DNA of 64,000 nt from Diaporthe sp. PMI_573 (taxonomy: Eukaryota > Ascomycota > Sordariomycetes > Diaporthales > Diaporthaceae). Within the stretch, counting starts at the first letter, position 1, and each line of letters starts with the position of its first letter. The stretch lies in assembly GCA_021399435.1 (NCBI GenBank), contig JAJTUP010000013.1, positions 496,001 through 560,000 on the forward strand. The letters run 5' to 3'. Under the pieces are notes generated by a model. The model was not told where the DNA came from. It worked only from the letters and a program-made list of their open reading frames with translations, and ran no database searches. The position numbers and the translations under genes were made by a program. This document shows, in pieces, positions 45,411 through 56,395 of this stretch.

Positions 45411-46792
45411 CTACAAAGGCGGCCCGAAAGGATCCTCAGCAACCTTTCGTCTCTTAGCGTCGCGGTCTGCGTCACCCTTGCCTGTGCCATTGCTGCCACT
45501 GAAGACTGCCCCGTCGTCCTCTGATGCCCCCTTGGCCGGCTTCTTCTCGTTCTCCTTGAACTCCAGCCTCTTTTTGTGCAGCCCGACGAGGTCAAACCTG
45601 TCTGGGTCTCGACATTTCTTAAGCTTCCGCATGAGGGGCTTCATGAAGGGGCCGACCTCCTCGGGCTAGAAGTAAACATCAGCACAGAGATCTTGATAAG
45701 AAGCTGGAGAGATGTCAGCTTACCTTGTCCCAAAAGTCGGCCATCCGTTCGGGTGGCTCCTGACTGAGCATGTCCTTGCAAGCCATCACGGTAAGCACCG
45801 TCTTGTCCCTGGCTGCCTGGCTCAAGACCTGGGCTTTTTGCGAGGTTTCGTCACCATTAGGTTGGCGAGGGAACATGGCCTGTATGAAACGCTCGAAGAG
45901 CTCATGATCGGCCATTGACAATGCCGCGAGCATGATCTGACTGGGGGTGTAGTGGAAGTAGGCGTCGGTGACCAGAGGACTGAATTTGAGGATGTCACGG
46001 CCCCGAGTCTGTGCGTGGGAGATTCTGACGTCCTGTACGGGTGTCAGTCTTGTCCTTGACTGATCACACGGGGATCAAGAAGGACGGCCAATAACCCACA
46101 TCTATGTCTCCAAAGGACCGCAATTGCATGATGGCACCCTCCAGTGCTCGGTAGGGATGCCTGACATCGAAGGCAAACCTGAGCCCCTGACATAGCAGGA
46201 ACTCCCCAGCCAGTATTTCCTCGCCCGTGGTGTTGGGGAACTTTTCTGCGAAGCCGTTGACACGTGGGTACGAGTTCTCGGCCTTTGACCCAAAGAAGAG
46301 GCACGTCTTGAGCATCTTTTGCGGTGGGTAGGTCATGATGCTGTGTGTGACGAAGAAGCGGCGCAGAAAGATGGCCGAGGTGGCGCGGATCTCGGTTGGT
46401 AAATGACAAAACTCGGCAGCGCGTAGGCACTCGACGGTGAAGCAGCGCAGGAGTTGTTCCTCCTCGGCGGGCGTGAGGAAGTCGGGCAGGGGGGGCTTGT
46501 TGATGGAGGAGGTTGACTCGGTCGGGACATCTGCCGGCGCCGCGGCTGTGCTGACTTGTGTGGGATCAGTGGCAGGATTGGACGTGTTCGCGCCGGGCAC
46601 TGGGGTGTTGGAGCCGGAGGGGTTCGCGGAGACGACGGTCGAGGAGGAAGCTGTTGACGAGGCGAGGCGGTCCGAGATGTTTTGCCTGGCGAGGCCGTTG
46701 GTCTTGGCGCGCAGCTCCGCCAGCTGGGCCGGTGAGAAGGACCAGAGTCGGAACTGGGTGGACTGGCGATAGCGCTCGTCCTCGGTCGCCAT
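45411..46792 (-). CDS. Cyclin H-like protein (CAK/TFIIH cyclin, Ccl1 type)
   Basis: Minus-strand exons 46792-46100, 46032-45724 and 45665-45411 join (both phase 0) to 418 aa. The N-terminus EDERYRQSTQFRLWSFSPAQL, with its Arg/Trp pattern, is typical of cyclin H/Ccl1. A Ser/Thr/Ala-rich insert of about 65 residues (fungal-specific) precedes the first cyclin fold (FLTPAEEEQLLRCFTVECLR, ATSAIFLRRFFVTHSIM, KMLKTCLFFGSKAE). The second fold follows the splice at DVRISHAQTRGRDILKF. A charged Lys-rich tail ends in RRKVAEDPFGPPL. The protein should pair with a Cdk7/Kin28-type kinase in TFIIH. The start is the first ATG; upstream in-frame codons carry no ATG. Confidence 0.9.
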
Positions 46793-46908
46793 GTCGGACG
46801 GGCCTCGAATGCTCTCGTTCGAGGTGGCGGTCAAGTGAAACTTGAGTAGGAGTTTATCCCCATCCAGGGAGCTCGGGCAGGCACTCGGGGAACACTGGCT
46901 TAGGCTGC

Positions 46909-46932
46909 TTTTTTTTTTTTTTTTTTTTTTTT
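46909..46932. repeat. 24-bp poly-T tract
   Basis: Uninterrupted T-run (A-run on the coding strand) about 120-140 bp upstream of the cyclin start codon. Confidence 0.9.
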
Positions 46933-47147
46933 GGGAGAACAGGGCGGCAGGTCGACGGGCTCTTCGATGGGCAGAGGTTGTTGCTGGAGGATTGGGAGCG
47001 AGAGGGTGTTGGGTTGAGGGAGGAATGTCGTCTTGCTGAAGTTGCCTTGGGAGCTGTCCGCCGGGATGATGTGAGCTCCCCTGCAGGTCAGTGGCAGAGG
47101 GGTCTGGCAGGACATCGGACGACCTGCATACCCACCTGGGCAGCCAG

Positions 47148-47184
47148 GTACCTACCTACCTACCTAGGTAGGTACCTAGGTACT
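47148..47184. promoter_or_regulatory. TACCTAGGTA palindrome cluster upstream of the cyclin gene
   Basis: TACC units, then two overlapping palindromes (47161-47170, 47173-47182), together a nearly continuous run of TACC/GGTA about 370 bp upstream of the cyclin start. Confidence 0.5.
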
Positions 47185-47692
47185 CTAACCAGGAAGGCTG
47201 GGAGCCCCAACATCTACAACCACATTTTCGAGCCTTCAGTTGTCTTGTTAACATTACACTTTCATATGGGTGGCGTGCATTCATTCGGCCTGTGCCACGC
47301 AATTGAGGAGAAAAGCCCCGCTTCATCTGAATCAAGCGGCCAACGGGATCGACCGAGCACGCCCGCGCAAGCTGCTTGCAATATCCAACAGCTGCAGCGC
47401 ATGGAATGCATGCTCTGTGCGCGTTGCCATCGCCCGGTAAGACTTGTTTCTAACGATGGGAATGGCATTTTCTTTGCAGAAAGGGCTGTGGGGCTGTGGA
47501 GTGCCTGTCAGGGGGCTGGTGATGCGTGTGATTCATTAACTTCTATCCCTTCTATGGTCTGTATCCCCAAGCATGATATCTATAGTATGGACCCTTCTGT
47601 CTATGTGCTTTGGTGCCAAACTCGCAGCTGCTGAAGCGCAGGGACAGAGACAAAAGAATTATCATCGATGTCTGGGAGGAGAAGATGACCAG

Positions 47693-48839
47693 CTAACCAG
47701 CCGATGGGCTCAACGCCTTGCCAAGTCCTCGCTCCTCCAGCCACGCGGTGACGGTGGCAACATAGCACGCCGGGTCGTGGCCGTGCATCGAGTGCGGCAT
47801 CTGGGGAAAGCTCTTGTACGTGAACGAGTTCCCACCGCCCTCGACGAGCCTCTTGACATGCTCAGCCTGGACGTCGCTGATCGCACCAGCAAGGCCGCCC
47901 GAGTCTCCATCCACCTTGCGGTAATGGTGGGTGAAGAGAACCGGCACCTTGGCATGCTTCAGTATGTTCTCGTGGTCGCACCCTGCCGCCACCCGCCCGC
48001 TGTAGAACGAGTCGGCCCACTCCGGATCATATTCCCTCAGCTCGGGCGGCACAGGCCCGATTTTGGTCTCCCCCATCATGGCCGCCATCGCCCTGGGGAT
48101 CCAGCTTGGCAGCTCGTGGGCCATAGCATCCTGCATCCCCTCGGTGTTTCCCACGGACCACTGTGCGCCCAACCACTTGTGCCAGATCTTGAATATGGGA
48201 CCGGCAATACCCTGCCGGATGCTGTGCCCGACGGCTGGAGTGAGCTCGCACGCGAACAGGGGCGGGTCCTCGTACACGGCGGCGAGCACCTGTCCGGGCT
48301 TTGCAAACGCCGACATCCAAGAGGACAAGACGCCACCGGACGACAGCCCGCTTACGATGACGGGCCGCTTGATGACCAGGTCGATGAATTTGACAAGGTC
48401 GTTGCCAAAGTTGTCCATACTGTCTAAGCATGACGTTAGTCCTGCTACGCATCCTAAACTGTTGCATTTCTAGAACATTCCAAAACATGAAAGACGGGGA
48501 TCCGTGACAGGAGAAGACATGATGCTTACATCGCCCGGGCGTCCACGTCGACCTCCCCTGCCCGCGGAGGTCGACCGCATACACCTGGTATGACTCTGCT
48601 AGCAGGTGCATTGCATCCTCGTACCCCCACCACGATTCGGCCTGGGCCGGGATGAGTAGGATGGCTGGGTTGGAAGCCGAGCCCGCGACTGCGTAGTTCA
48701 TGCGTATCTCGCCCAGGTCCACTGTGTGTTCCGGAAAGTCATGTTTTTTAAATATCGACTCCCTGTCCGATGCTTCCAGGTAGGTGTCCCGACGGTCATC
48801 CAAGTTAGTCGGCTCTTTTGTGGAAGAAGTTGACGCCAT
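47693..48839 (-). CDS. Alpha/beta hydrolase, with one introner-like intron
   Basis: Minus-strand exons 48839-48530 and 48423-47693 join (phase 1) to 346 aa. The only intron is a repeated introner-like element (48529-48424), removal of which restores TPGR|YSMDNFGNDLVKF. Alpha/beta-hydrolase marks: NPAILLIPAQAESWWGYEDA, then VYAVDLRGQGRS (oxyanion/strand 4 region), the nucleophile elbow SGLSSGG (Ser about 131) and a C-terminal MPHSMHGHDP with the probable catalytic His. There is no signal peptide, so it is likely cytosolic; the substrate is unknown (esterase, epoxide hydrolase or thioesterase types share this plan). Without splicing the first frame runs on into unrelated sequence. Confidence 0.9.
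48424..48529 (-). repeat. Introner-like element copy G (alpha/beta-hydrolase intron)
   Basis: 106 bp on the minus strand, GTAAGC..CTTAG, phase 1. Intact core; arms CACGGATCC / GGATGCGTAG; branch site GACTAAC. Shares its 5' CTTCTCCTGTCACGG with copy A. Confidence 0.93.
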
Positions 48840-49606
48840 GTTGACTGTCAAGTTGTGTTGTCGGCGCTGCCCTGATCTCGTGCGACGGTGTTTGATCACC
48901 AGAAGATGTACATCTGTGGAACATTAATACGCAAGGCTGGCTTCGTGATGCAGTACATTGAATACCTGGACAGACGATGTAGGCATAGACTGATCTATGA
49001 GCGGATAAGCAACGGATTTTGTAAGGACCCTGGTTGTTTCAAATCCTTAATAATGAGTTGATTCCCCTCACCTTGCCCAGTCATCCTGCATCCTGCATTC
49101 TTTTGTTCACTACCGCTCCTGTCAACTTCTCGAATCGTACTAGACTGATGGGTGCATCTGGCGGATCCACATGCAATAAGCGCAAACCGATTGCCATGTG
49201 AGCCCTACCCTGATGCCTCGTCAGGCTGTCGAACACAAGAGCTCACGAGTATCAGCCAGTCAAATCGGCTTAGTAGGATGGCATGTTATTCTTTTCTATC
49301 GAGAAACGATCTGTCATTGAAGTTATACACAAGCTCTAGACAAACTTTTTGTTCTGCACAAGTTGGACCCGGCGCCGTGATCTATTGAGGTCGACAGAGA
49401 ACACTCATCCTGGGTCGAAGAGAAGTTCTCTAGGTACTACAATGTCAACGTTGGCTTGTTTTTCTAGTCTTCTTAAAAAAAGTACTATTGGGAAATAAAG
49501 TTAACTAGCAACTACCCCAGTGAGAGCGCGCCCAAACATTAGGTGCCTACACAGTCTTGCTCACATTGATGGAGTCCCGACCAGATCTGGGCTCAGATTG
49601 TAACAC
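48840..49606. other. Intergenic region upstream of the hydrolase
   Basis: 767 bp between two minus-strand genes; AT-rich, no supported gene. Confidence 0.5.
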
Positions 49607-50597
49607 TCAAGACGTGTATTCCTCTATGACCCGTCCGAGCCATCCCTGGGGAAGATACGTTTTGTTCCAGTATTCGGATGGCCTCGGAGAGTCTCGCGCA
49701 GCCCGCCAGAAATCGGCGCTCAACAATGTGCCGCGGAACGTGTATGTCTCCGCACTCGTGCTCTCACTGAGCACATCGCCGGGGTATTCGACAAAAATGA
49801 AATCCCTACCGCGGCTGAGAATACTGCCTCTATGTATCCAGGCCTGCAGAGCGAAAGCGAGGGTTTATGTGCATATGGTACATCGGCTCCCTCGGACTGA
49901 CACGTCTTACGAAATCTCGCTCGTCGTTAGTCAACTCCGGGTACTCGGCCCATTTGTGGTTGAAGAGCGCGTGAGCCTGCTCGTGAACCAGGACGAAAGC
50001 AAGCTGCACAAGCTGAGAAGTCTTGGTCTCTGCATCGATCTCCTCATAGCCTTCTTGGCTGAAGAACTCATTCGTCCTCTCGCTGATGCTGATCAGTGAG
50101 CGGGCCGGGGTTGGGAAAGGTCTTCCACCAGTCCTTACTTCCGACACAGCCAGCGCGATAGCTTCGTCCGGTGAAATCGGGGCGATGAAAGAGGTTTTGC
50201 GGTAGAAACAGTTCCGGTCAGAAACCCCCAACAGAAGATCACGAAAACGGTGGATATCCGCATCTGTACACTTGTACCTCGGGTCGAAAGCGTACTGTTG
50301 GCCCACAAAGATCAGATCCGCACAAAAGACCTTGGCGTAAAAGGGGAGGGTGAAGTCGAGCAAAAGAGAAGCCAGGCGGAGGGCAGGAACAATCCTCTCA
50401 TACACTTGCGCCTCGAGCAGTGGCTCAATATCGTCCTCTCCCGTTGTGTTTGCAGGCAGAGCGCTTGCTCTGAAGTTGAGGCGCCGATACAATGGGTGCA
50501 GATCGTTCTCGAGACTCGAACCGAGAGCTCTTTCTTCAGGAGAGAGCACAAAGGTGGCCCTCCTCAGGTCTGGTTCGTTAGAAGCTGAGTTTGCCAT
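49607..50597 (-). CDS. HEXXH-motif protein, possible zinc metallopeptidase of unknown family
   Basis: Minus-strand exon 1 50597-49911 encodes MANSASNEPDLRR and onward. It contains VLVHEQAHALF at residues 203-212, an HEXXH zinc-binding motif (His205, Glu206, His209), and a following HKWAEYPELTNDERDF segment that may hold a third ligand. I join it across an 82-bp intron (49910-49829, GTAAGA donor, AG acceptor at TAGAG) to 49828-49607, which stays open for 74 codons (AVFSAAVGIFIFVEYPG to VIEEYTS), giving 302 aa. An alternative acceptor 16 bp upstream would end the protein early. No signal peptide. I recognise no named family. Confidence 0.6.
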
Positions 50598-51836
50598 CTT
50601 GAACTTGCTTGTGAATAAGACGGTGTAAGTTGTATTTGTGCCTAAATGCAGATATCTCTGTGTCCAGGTGCAGACATAGAGGCATTTCTGAGCTACAGAA
50701 CCACGCTTCTAGCAATGATTATACCAAGTAACATACTACCCTTCACCTAAGTATTTGTTCTGGCTGTTATGACAGGACAATCCCATTACGTTGAACAATG
50801 TGTTGTTCCACGATTACTTGCTCTATGGAATAGCAACTCGGTGATGGATGTCCTCTGGGATATTCAAATTGTCAATCTCCAAGATTATGTTATCCTAGCA
50901 CCATGGTCATGTCGCATATACTGCATGCTACCCGCAGGGGAAGGAGACGTGAGCAGCCACAATGATAAAGCATCAAAGTGCCCAGAGTGTCCGTACATCT
51001 TGGGGAGACCAGAAATTGACTTCCTGGGCTTTGTCAGCTCTCCTTTGACAGTTCTTGGTACAGCAGGGGGATTCTCAAAAGAATTGTACGGACATCATTG
51101 ATTTTTGGCTAGAATGACATTTAAAATCACACAACCAAGCACTGGGAAGCGCAACCAATGATCAAAAAAGTGCAAAAATGGGCTTGTTGATTAGGCTGTC
51201 TTCGGCTCTCTGGGACTGTGCCCTTCCCTAGCCTGTTGCTCTCCATGCACCTGTATCTTGCTCCCCTGCCCGGGTCCCCAACATGCGTTTAGAAATACCC
51301 AATTCATCACGAGGACAATCATCACGTCAGTGGATCAAAGTCAATACGCAAAGGTGCCGCAAAGGCCCTGAGCAACGCGGATAGTGCCAACACCACCTGC
51401 ACCGAAATTCACCTTTCAAATCAACAAGACGAGTAGGTAACGATACAACTCCTTAGAACTACAACATGTATGTACACCAACTACTGGTAGGATCCAGATC
51501 ATTGCAAAGTGGAGTATTGCTCGGAGATGGCAGTCACAAGCTTCCTATGCGCAGAACCGACCGTGTCACTGTCTCGGAGACAATTCACGCTGGTGAGGAC
51601 CAGTGTTGAACACGATATATTCTAAATTCCTGAAGATGTCTCGCATCTGTCAATCCTATACTATGAGGATTGTAGTCGTCCACCCAACGCCACCGGCCGT
51701 CTATGAATTTCGTATCTCCGTCCATCCACCGCGCGATCACTTCGCCCCCAACGCAATGTTTGAACCCAGTTAAACCAAAAAGTCGCCTGTCTCTTGGAGA
51801 TGATAATATGATTTCAGGTCTCCCCAGGAGTCAACC
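50598..51836. other. Intergenic region, no supported gene
   Basis: 1.24 kb between two minus-strand genes. A 110-codon open frame at 50769-51101 (+) has no recognisable feature. Confidence 0.5.
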
Positions 51837-53326
51837 CTAATATCCGACCTCCCGGCGCATAGGCACAGGCGGTGCGGGCTTCTTGGCCCTGCTAGGCGGT
51901 GGCGGTGGAGGGGCTTTCTTTCCGATGGCGACGCTCGGAGCGGTGTTTGTTCTGCTAAGGCTGCCGTAACTCGTGGCTGGGCTCGTGCTCCTGTCCGCTG
52001 TGTCGCTGCTGCCAGTGTCGTCACCGTCATGGTCCGTAAAGACATCCATCGCGGACGCCCTGCTGCTTCCTGTAGGACGCAGCTGACCGCGAAGGGAGCC
52101 GACGTTCATCTGTGGAGGCGGCGCCTCCCTGAGTGGTGTCGAGGTTCCAGAAGTCGTGCGGGAGAGGTTGGCGCCGAGGTTGCGTTCGTTCTGGTAGGTG
52201 TTGCTCCTAGAAATACCAGGCCGACTTGGCATATCCGGCCGGTCGGAGACTTGGCTGTTTACGCTGATGCGCGACTGCGAGCGGATGGGAGCGCGGGTGT
52301 TGTGAGAGGGATAGTCGTCCTCTTCTTCTTCGTAGACGTTGCTGTTTGTCCTGCTGAGCGCCAGCCGCGAGCCGCCGTAAGAGGACTGCTCCGCGGTGTT
52401 GGACCTGCTGCGCCCAGAAGGCCGGCGCGAGTGAGGTGAGCCACCTCCGGACGGTCCAGCGGCCCAGGATTGTCGCACGCGACGGAGTTCCTCGGCGCAT
52501 CGCTCGTGGTAGTCCAGCTCGGCGTCGAGGAACCGCGTGAGGTCGCGGATGCTATCGGCCTCTGCGTCCTTGATGTCTTGCATTCGTCGATACACGTCCT
52601 CGGAGGACTCCTCGTACTTGGCCTTGGCGCTACGAAGCTCGTCCTCAACACGGAAGTCATCGCGCTTGGCCTTTTGCATCTTGGTTGTGGAGGCATCAAG
52701 GGCCAGCCGGCGGGATTCGAGCTTCTTACGGGCAGCCTGCCAAGAAAAGTGGTCAACGACTACATCCATGTCCTGGGGGTTGGTCACGGGGCGTACCTGA
52801 TACTCCTTCATCATAGCCAGTGATCTTTCGAGCGACTCAAGCCAGAAGGAGCTGGCGTCAGCGGCAAATTGTTCCTGGATGTTGGCCACGCGGTCGTTGC
52901 CCCTGCCCATGGCTGTTGATGCTGTCAGCTGCAGTCGCCGCACGGTGGGATTCTCAAACTCGGCATACCAATCAAGCAGTTTCCAAACTCGGAATCGTTG
53001 TCGAAGTCTTCGCCATGTGCTATCATGGAGCGTCCCAGGATGGCTGCGGGCACACCCTTCTCGCGGTCCATGCCCTCGGCACGGCGAGAGAGCCACTTGA
53101 CATACTCGTTCATGGAGGATTGGAGCTTCACCATTCCTACGAAAGGAAGTCTACCGTTAGCACACTGGTCACGCGAGGGGCTCTAGTGAGGATCCATACC
53201 GTCGAAGCGGAGGGCCATCTCCGTCTCCAGGGTCTTGAAGTCGTCAGACATGTTCGTCCTGGCTTCCGAGCCCATCTTCTCGCCGGCCCACTGGAAGGCG
53301 CGGTCGAACTTCTTTGTGATGTTCAT
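51837..53326 (-). CDS. BAR-domain protein with proline-rich C-terminus
   Basis: Minus-strand exons 53326-53200, 53136-52969, 52912-52797 and 52736-51837 join to 436 aa. Splicing gives MNITKKFDRAFQWAGEKMG, then FDG|MVKLQSSMNEYVKWL, SEFGNCLI|AMGRGNDRVANIQ and MMKEYQ|AARKKLESRR, a continuous BAR domain to about residue 240. A Ser/Arg-rich disordered region with many SRTNS-type repeats follows, then KKAPPPPPPSRAKKPAPPVP, which could bind SH3 domains. The third intron (52796-52737) is exactly 60 bp and in frame, so skipping its removal would insert 20 residues; its GTTGACC branch site and GGCAG acceptor argue it is spliced. Likely role: membrane curvature in trafficking or endocytosis. Confidence 0.88.
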
Positions 53327-53845
53327 CTCGAATGCGTGTTGTCTTGTTTATGTGCAGGGTCTGCGGAGGGGGCAACGCTGTCCTCGCGGTCTGCAACGGG
53401 GGAGCAGACAGAGGTGGGAGCTGGTTCTTGCAGCCACAATGCCAAGGATCCAATTCCGGTATCGCAGGCGGGAGGGACTGGGCGGTTGCAAGACGTATGG
53501 GGAGCACCGTGGTACCGTGGTGGGAGCCTACGCAGTATGTCGAGAGGACCTGGGGTTGAACAGCGAGCGGGTGGATGTTTCGAGGCAGGGCCGTGTAGAG
53601 CGAGCGAGGAGGAGGTGGATGGGGAAAGCGCAGGGGACAAGAAGAGAAATAGACAGGCAGAAAGAGGGAATAAGTGGCAACAAAGCAGGCGCATACAATG
53701 GCCAAACGAACAACAAGCAGGACGGCGGGAGGTGTTGCAGGCCAGCAGCAACCTTGATCTGGTTGAAGGTTATAATGTGGCCAGGATACCTCAGAGACAA
53801 GGATGTTGTCCTCAGGGATTGGAGGGGAGAGCGAAGGTGGCTAGG

Positions 53846-53855
53846 TACCTAGGTA
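53846..53855. promoter_or_regulatory. TACCTAGGTA palindrome upstream of the BAR gene
   Basis: Perfect palindrome flanked by CTAGG on its left, about 520 bp upstream of the BAR gene start. Confidence 0.4.
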
Positions 53856-55711
53856 CTGTGCATGTGCAGTCTCATCTCGGGCCTGCCTCGCCAAAACGGT
53901 TGAATTGGCCGTGCTTGCCCTGGGATGATTAGCGTTTGCGGTAGTGCTGCAGCTTGATGATGATGGTGGGTGGTCCCCTGCCCCTGGGTCCAATCTCTCC
54001 CACTCGATCCCCTGATTTCTGGACTTTTCTTCCCCAGGTGGAGGGGGAAAGAGTGGCCACCGCCCGCTGCACTGGACCAGTGCAGTGTCCATGATGCATA
54101 CGTAGTGCAGGAAAAGGGTCGCCGCAAAAGTTCTAGACTCCTCCAAGCCGCACTTAAATGTCTCAATTGGCCGCGCTGTTGATCGGCCAGTCAGCCAGTC
54201 TGTGCATTTCCCGCGCAACCCCTTGTTGCCGCCGTTGGAACAGGGAAAAGATGACTGATTGATTTCCCGATGGTCTCTGTTCAACCAAATATCAGATGGA
54301 TGGCGGGCCACGGGTGGTCGTCCTGCATGGCTCGATGGCGCGTACAGATAGACGCGGACGGAGACCAGATGACATGACATTCATTGCAGTACCGACCACG
54401 ACGTAGGAAGCTGTTCGTCTCAGGGGTACGGAGGGGTAACGCAGTAGGCCTGATCGGCCACTAGGGCCAGTCCTCAGTCGTCGTGCTGCATCACGCCACC
54501 GGTTCTCGCCCCAACACCACCGCCAGCCATTCTCTTGCTGCTCGACACCTGCTGTGCATGCTGCATCACAAAGCACACGGCCCGGAGGTGCTGCAGAGTT
54601 GCACAAGGCGGGAGCAACCTGAATCTCGTGGGGCCCGTCTCACCTTGGACGAAACAACCGACCCGGGAAGCAGACCCGCGAAGCGCCCATACGAAGATCC
54701 ACGTTTCAGCCCCAAAATAGCAGCTCCCAGTCAACCAGTGCCCGCCCGCCCACCCCTGGCTTGCCACCATGGTCGTGTCGTTGATTTGCAAATCGTCATC
54801 ACGACATGGCTGAGCCACCCGTCTCAACTCAAACAGTGTGGACTTGTGAGCTGTCAATCATGTTGCTCAGAGCATTCACTCAAGGAATCGTGTCTCGACA
54901 TGTCACTTCTTGTTTTTGCTCCAGCGATCAGGAAATCAGCACAACGTGTTGCGCTGTGTACAAGAAAGACTCCAGGACTTTGAATCAAGAAAGAAGAAAA
55001 AGAGAAAAAAAGGGCCTGTCGCAAAAATCCGAAATGTTTCTGTCCGGTTTGGGCCAAGGTCTTGGCCGACGAGCGACCGTTTTGCAGTCAAAAGAAGCCG
55101 ACTCGTCAAACAACGAGACAAACATTCTGGTCACTGGTCCAGGTGCATTCCAGCACCAGGCCCGTGGGCCCAGGGACTCAAGCGACAGACCCGAATCTCA
55201 TCAGAATCAGACTACAGCACAGCCCCAACATCGACTGCAGCCCGTGTTCGAACCATCGTGAGCCGGTGCCGTGGCCGGCTAGCTCTGTCTGCGTATCCTC
55301 ATCTCCAGATACGGCCCCGTCGATGGGCCAACGTCAGTGCCTCGTCTCCGCCTTTACGCGCTGGTGTCGTGGCCCCTCCTTTGGCCCCTAAAATGGATAT
55401 CCTTAATTACTCTTGTCCCTGGGCTTTCGCCACGTCTCTTGGTGCCACCGTATTGGTTGGGACCGCTGGGCAGTCGCGGTGAGGTCCTCAGCAGCCTCTT
55501 CCCCACGACGCATCAACATTCGAGACGGCTGGCAGCAAGTCAGCACCGGGCCTCGGCTGCCGTCGCTCGGTCTTCCCGGAGACGGGCAAGCCCTATGTCG
55601 CACCTGGCTGCGGTGAACCGTCCAGCGTCTTGCTTGTGGGGTCTGGACACACGTGGGCCGCGGTGAAGACTGCGTATGCATCATCGGAGACGATTCATAT
55701 GTCGAGCGACA

Positions 55712-55732
55712 TGTCTGCCTGCCTGCCTGCCT
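55712..55732. repeat. (TGCC)n microsatellite
   Basis: About five TGCC/CTGC units in the intergenic region upstream of the MetE-like gene. Confidence 0.8.
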
Positions 55733-56395
55733 GCCCGCCTGGTCTCCTCGACTATCGCACCAGCACGTCGCCTTGCGTGCGCATGTGGCTATACTTACTC
55801 GGGGTCTCCTGTCAACTTACATGAGCTGTCCTTCGGCCTTGACTCAAGGGGGTCCGGCGGCTGGACTATATTCCGGCAATGGAGAACTTGAGCTCGTCGC
55901 GCCCCACCCCCTCACCTTCATGGATCTCCTCGCCCGCCGTTGCCCCTCGTGAATCGTCATAGCCATATTGATCGCATGAACGGCGCGGCCGCTGGGAGGC
56001 GCGAACTGCCGCTCCTGGGCCACATCTCATCCGCCTCGGACTTGATGTGTGCCCCTGGTTTGCTGGAGGCGGAACTGGGCGGTCTTCCGATCCCCACGCT
56101 GGAAAAAAAAGATCCTAGCAGGTCCCTGCTCCGGTGCATCGGCATTAAATGTATTTCCTCGCTATAAGTCGCACAATCCTGAGGTGATCTCACACTCCGC
56201 AGTTATTGTCGTTCTTCCCTCAGTGTCCGATCCCAAGTTCGCAAAGTCCTTGGCCCTACGGCATACTTCCAGTCTCTCATCATCATCCACCCACCCTCGC
56301 CGGCGAGTGCATAGACCAGGACAATCTGACGAGATTACACCGTGGCGCGCTACAACCTTGAGCCGAAACCGCGTACCTCACAGTAACTGAATACC

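Larger units (their letters stand above)
46793..47692. other. Intergenic region with cyclin promoter
   Basis: 900 bp between two minus-strand genes. It contains a 24-bp T-run and a cluster of TACC/GGTA units, listed separately. No supported gene. Confidence 0.5.
53327..56395. other. 3.1-kb intergenic region
   Basis: Divergent region between the BAR gene and the MetE-like gene. It contains a TACCTAGGTA palindrome (53846-53855) and a (TGCC)n stretch (about 55712-55732). Short open frames only; no recognised gene. Confidence 0.45.
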
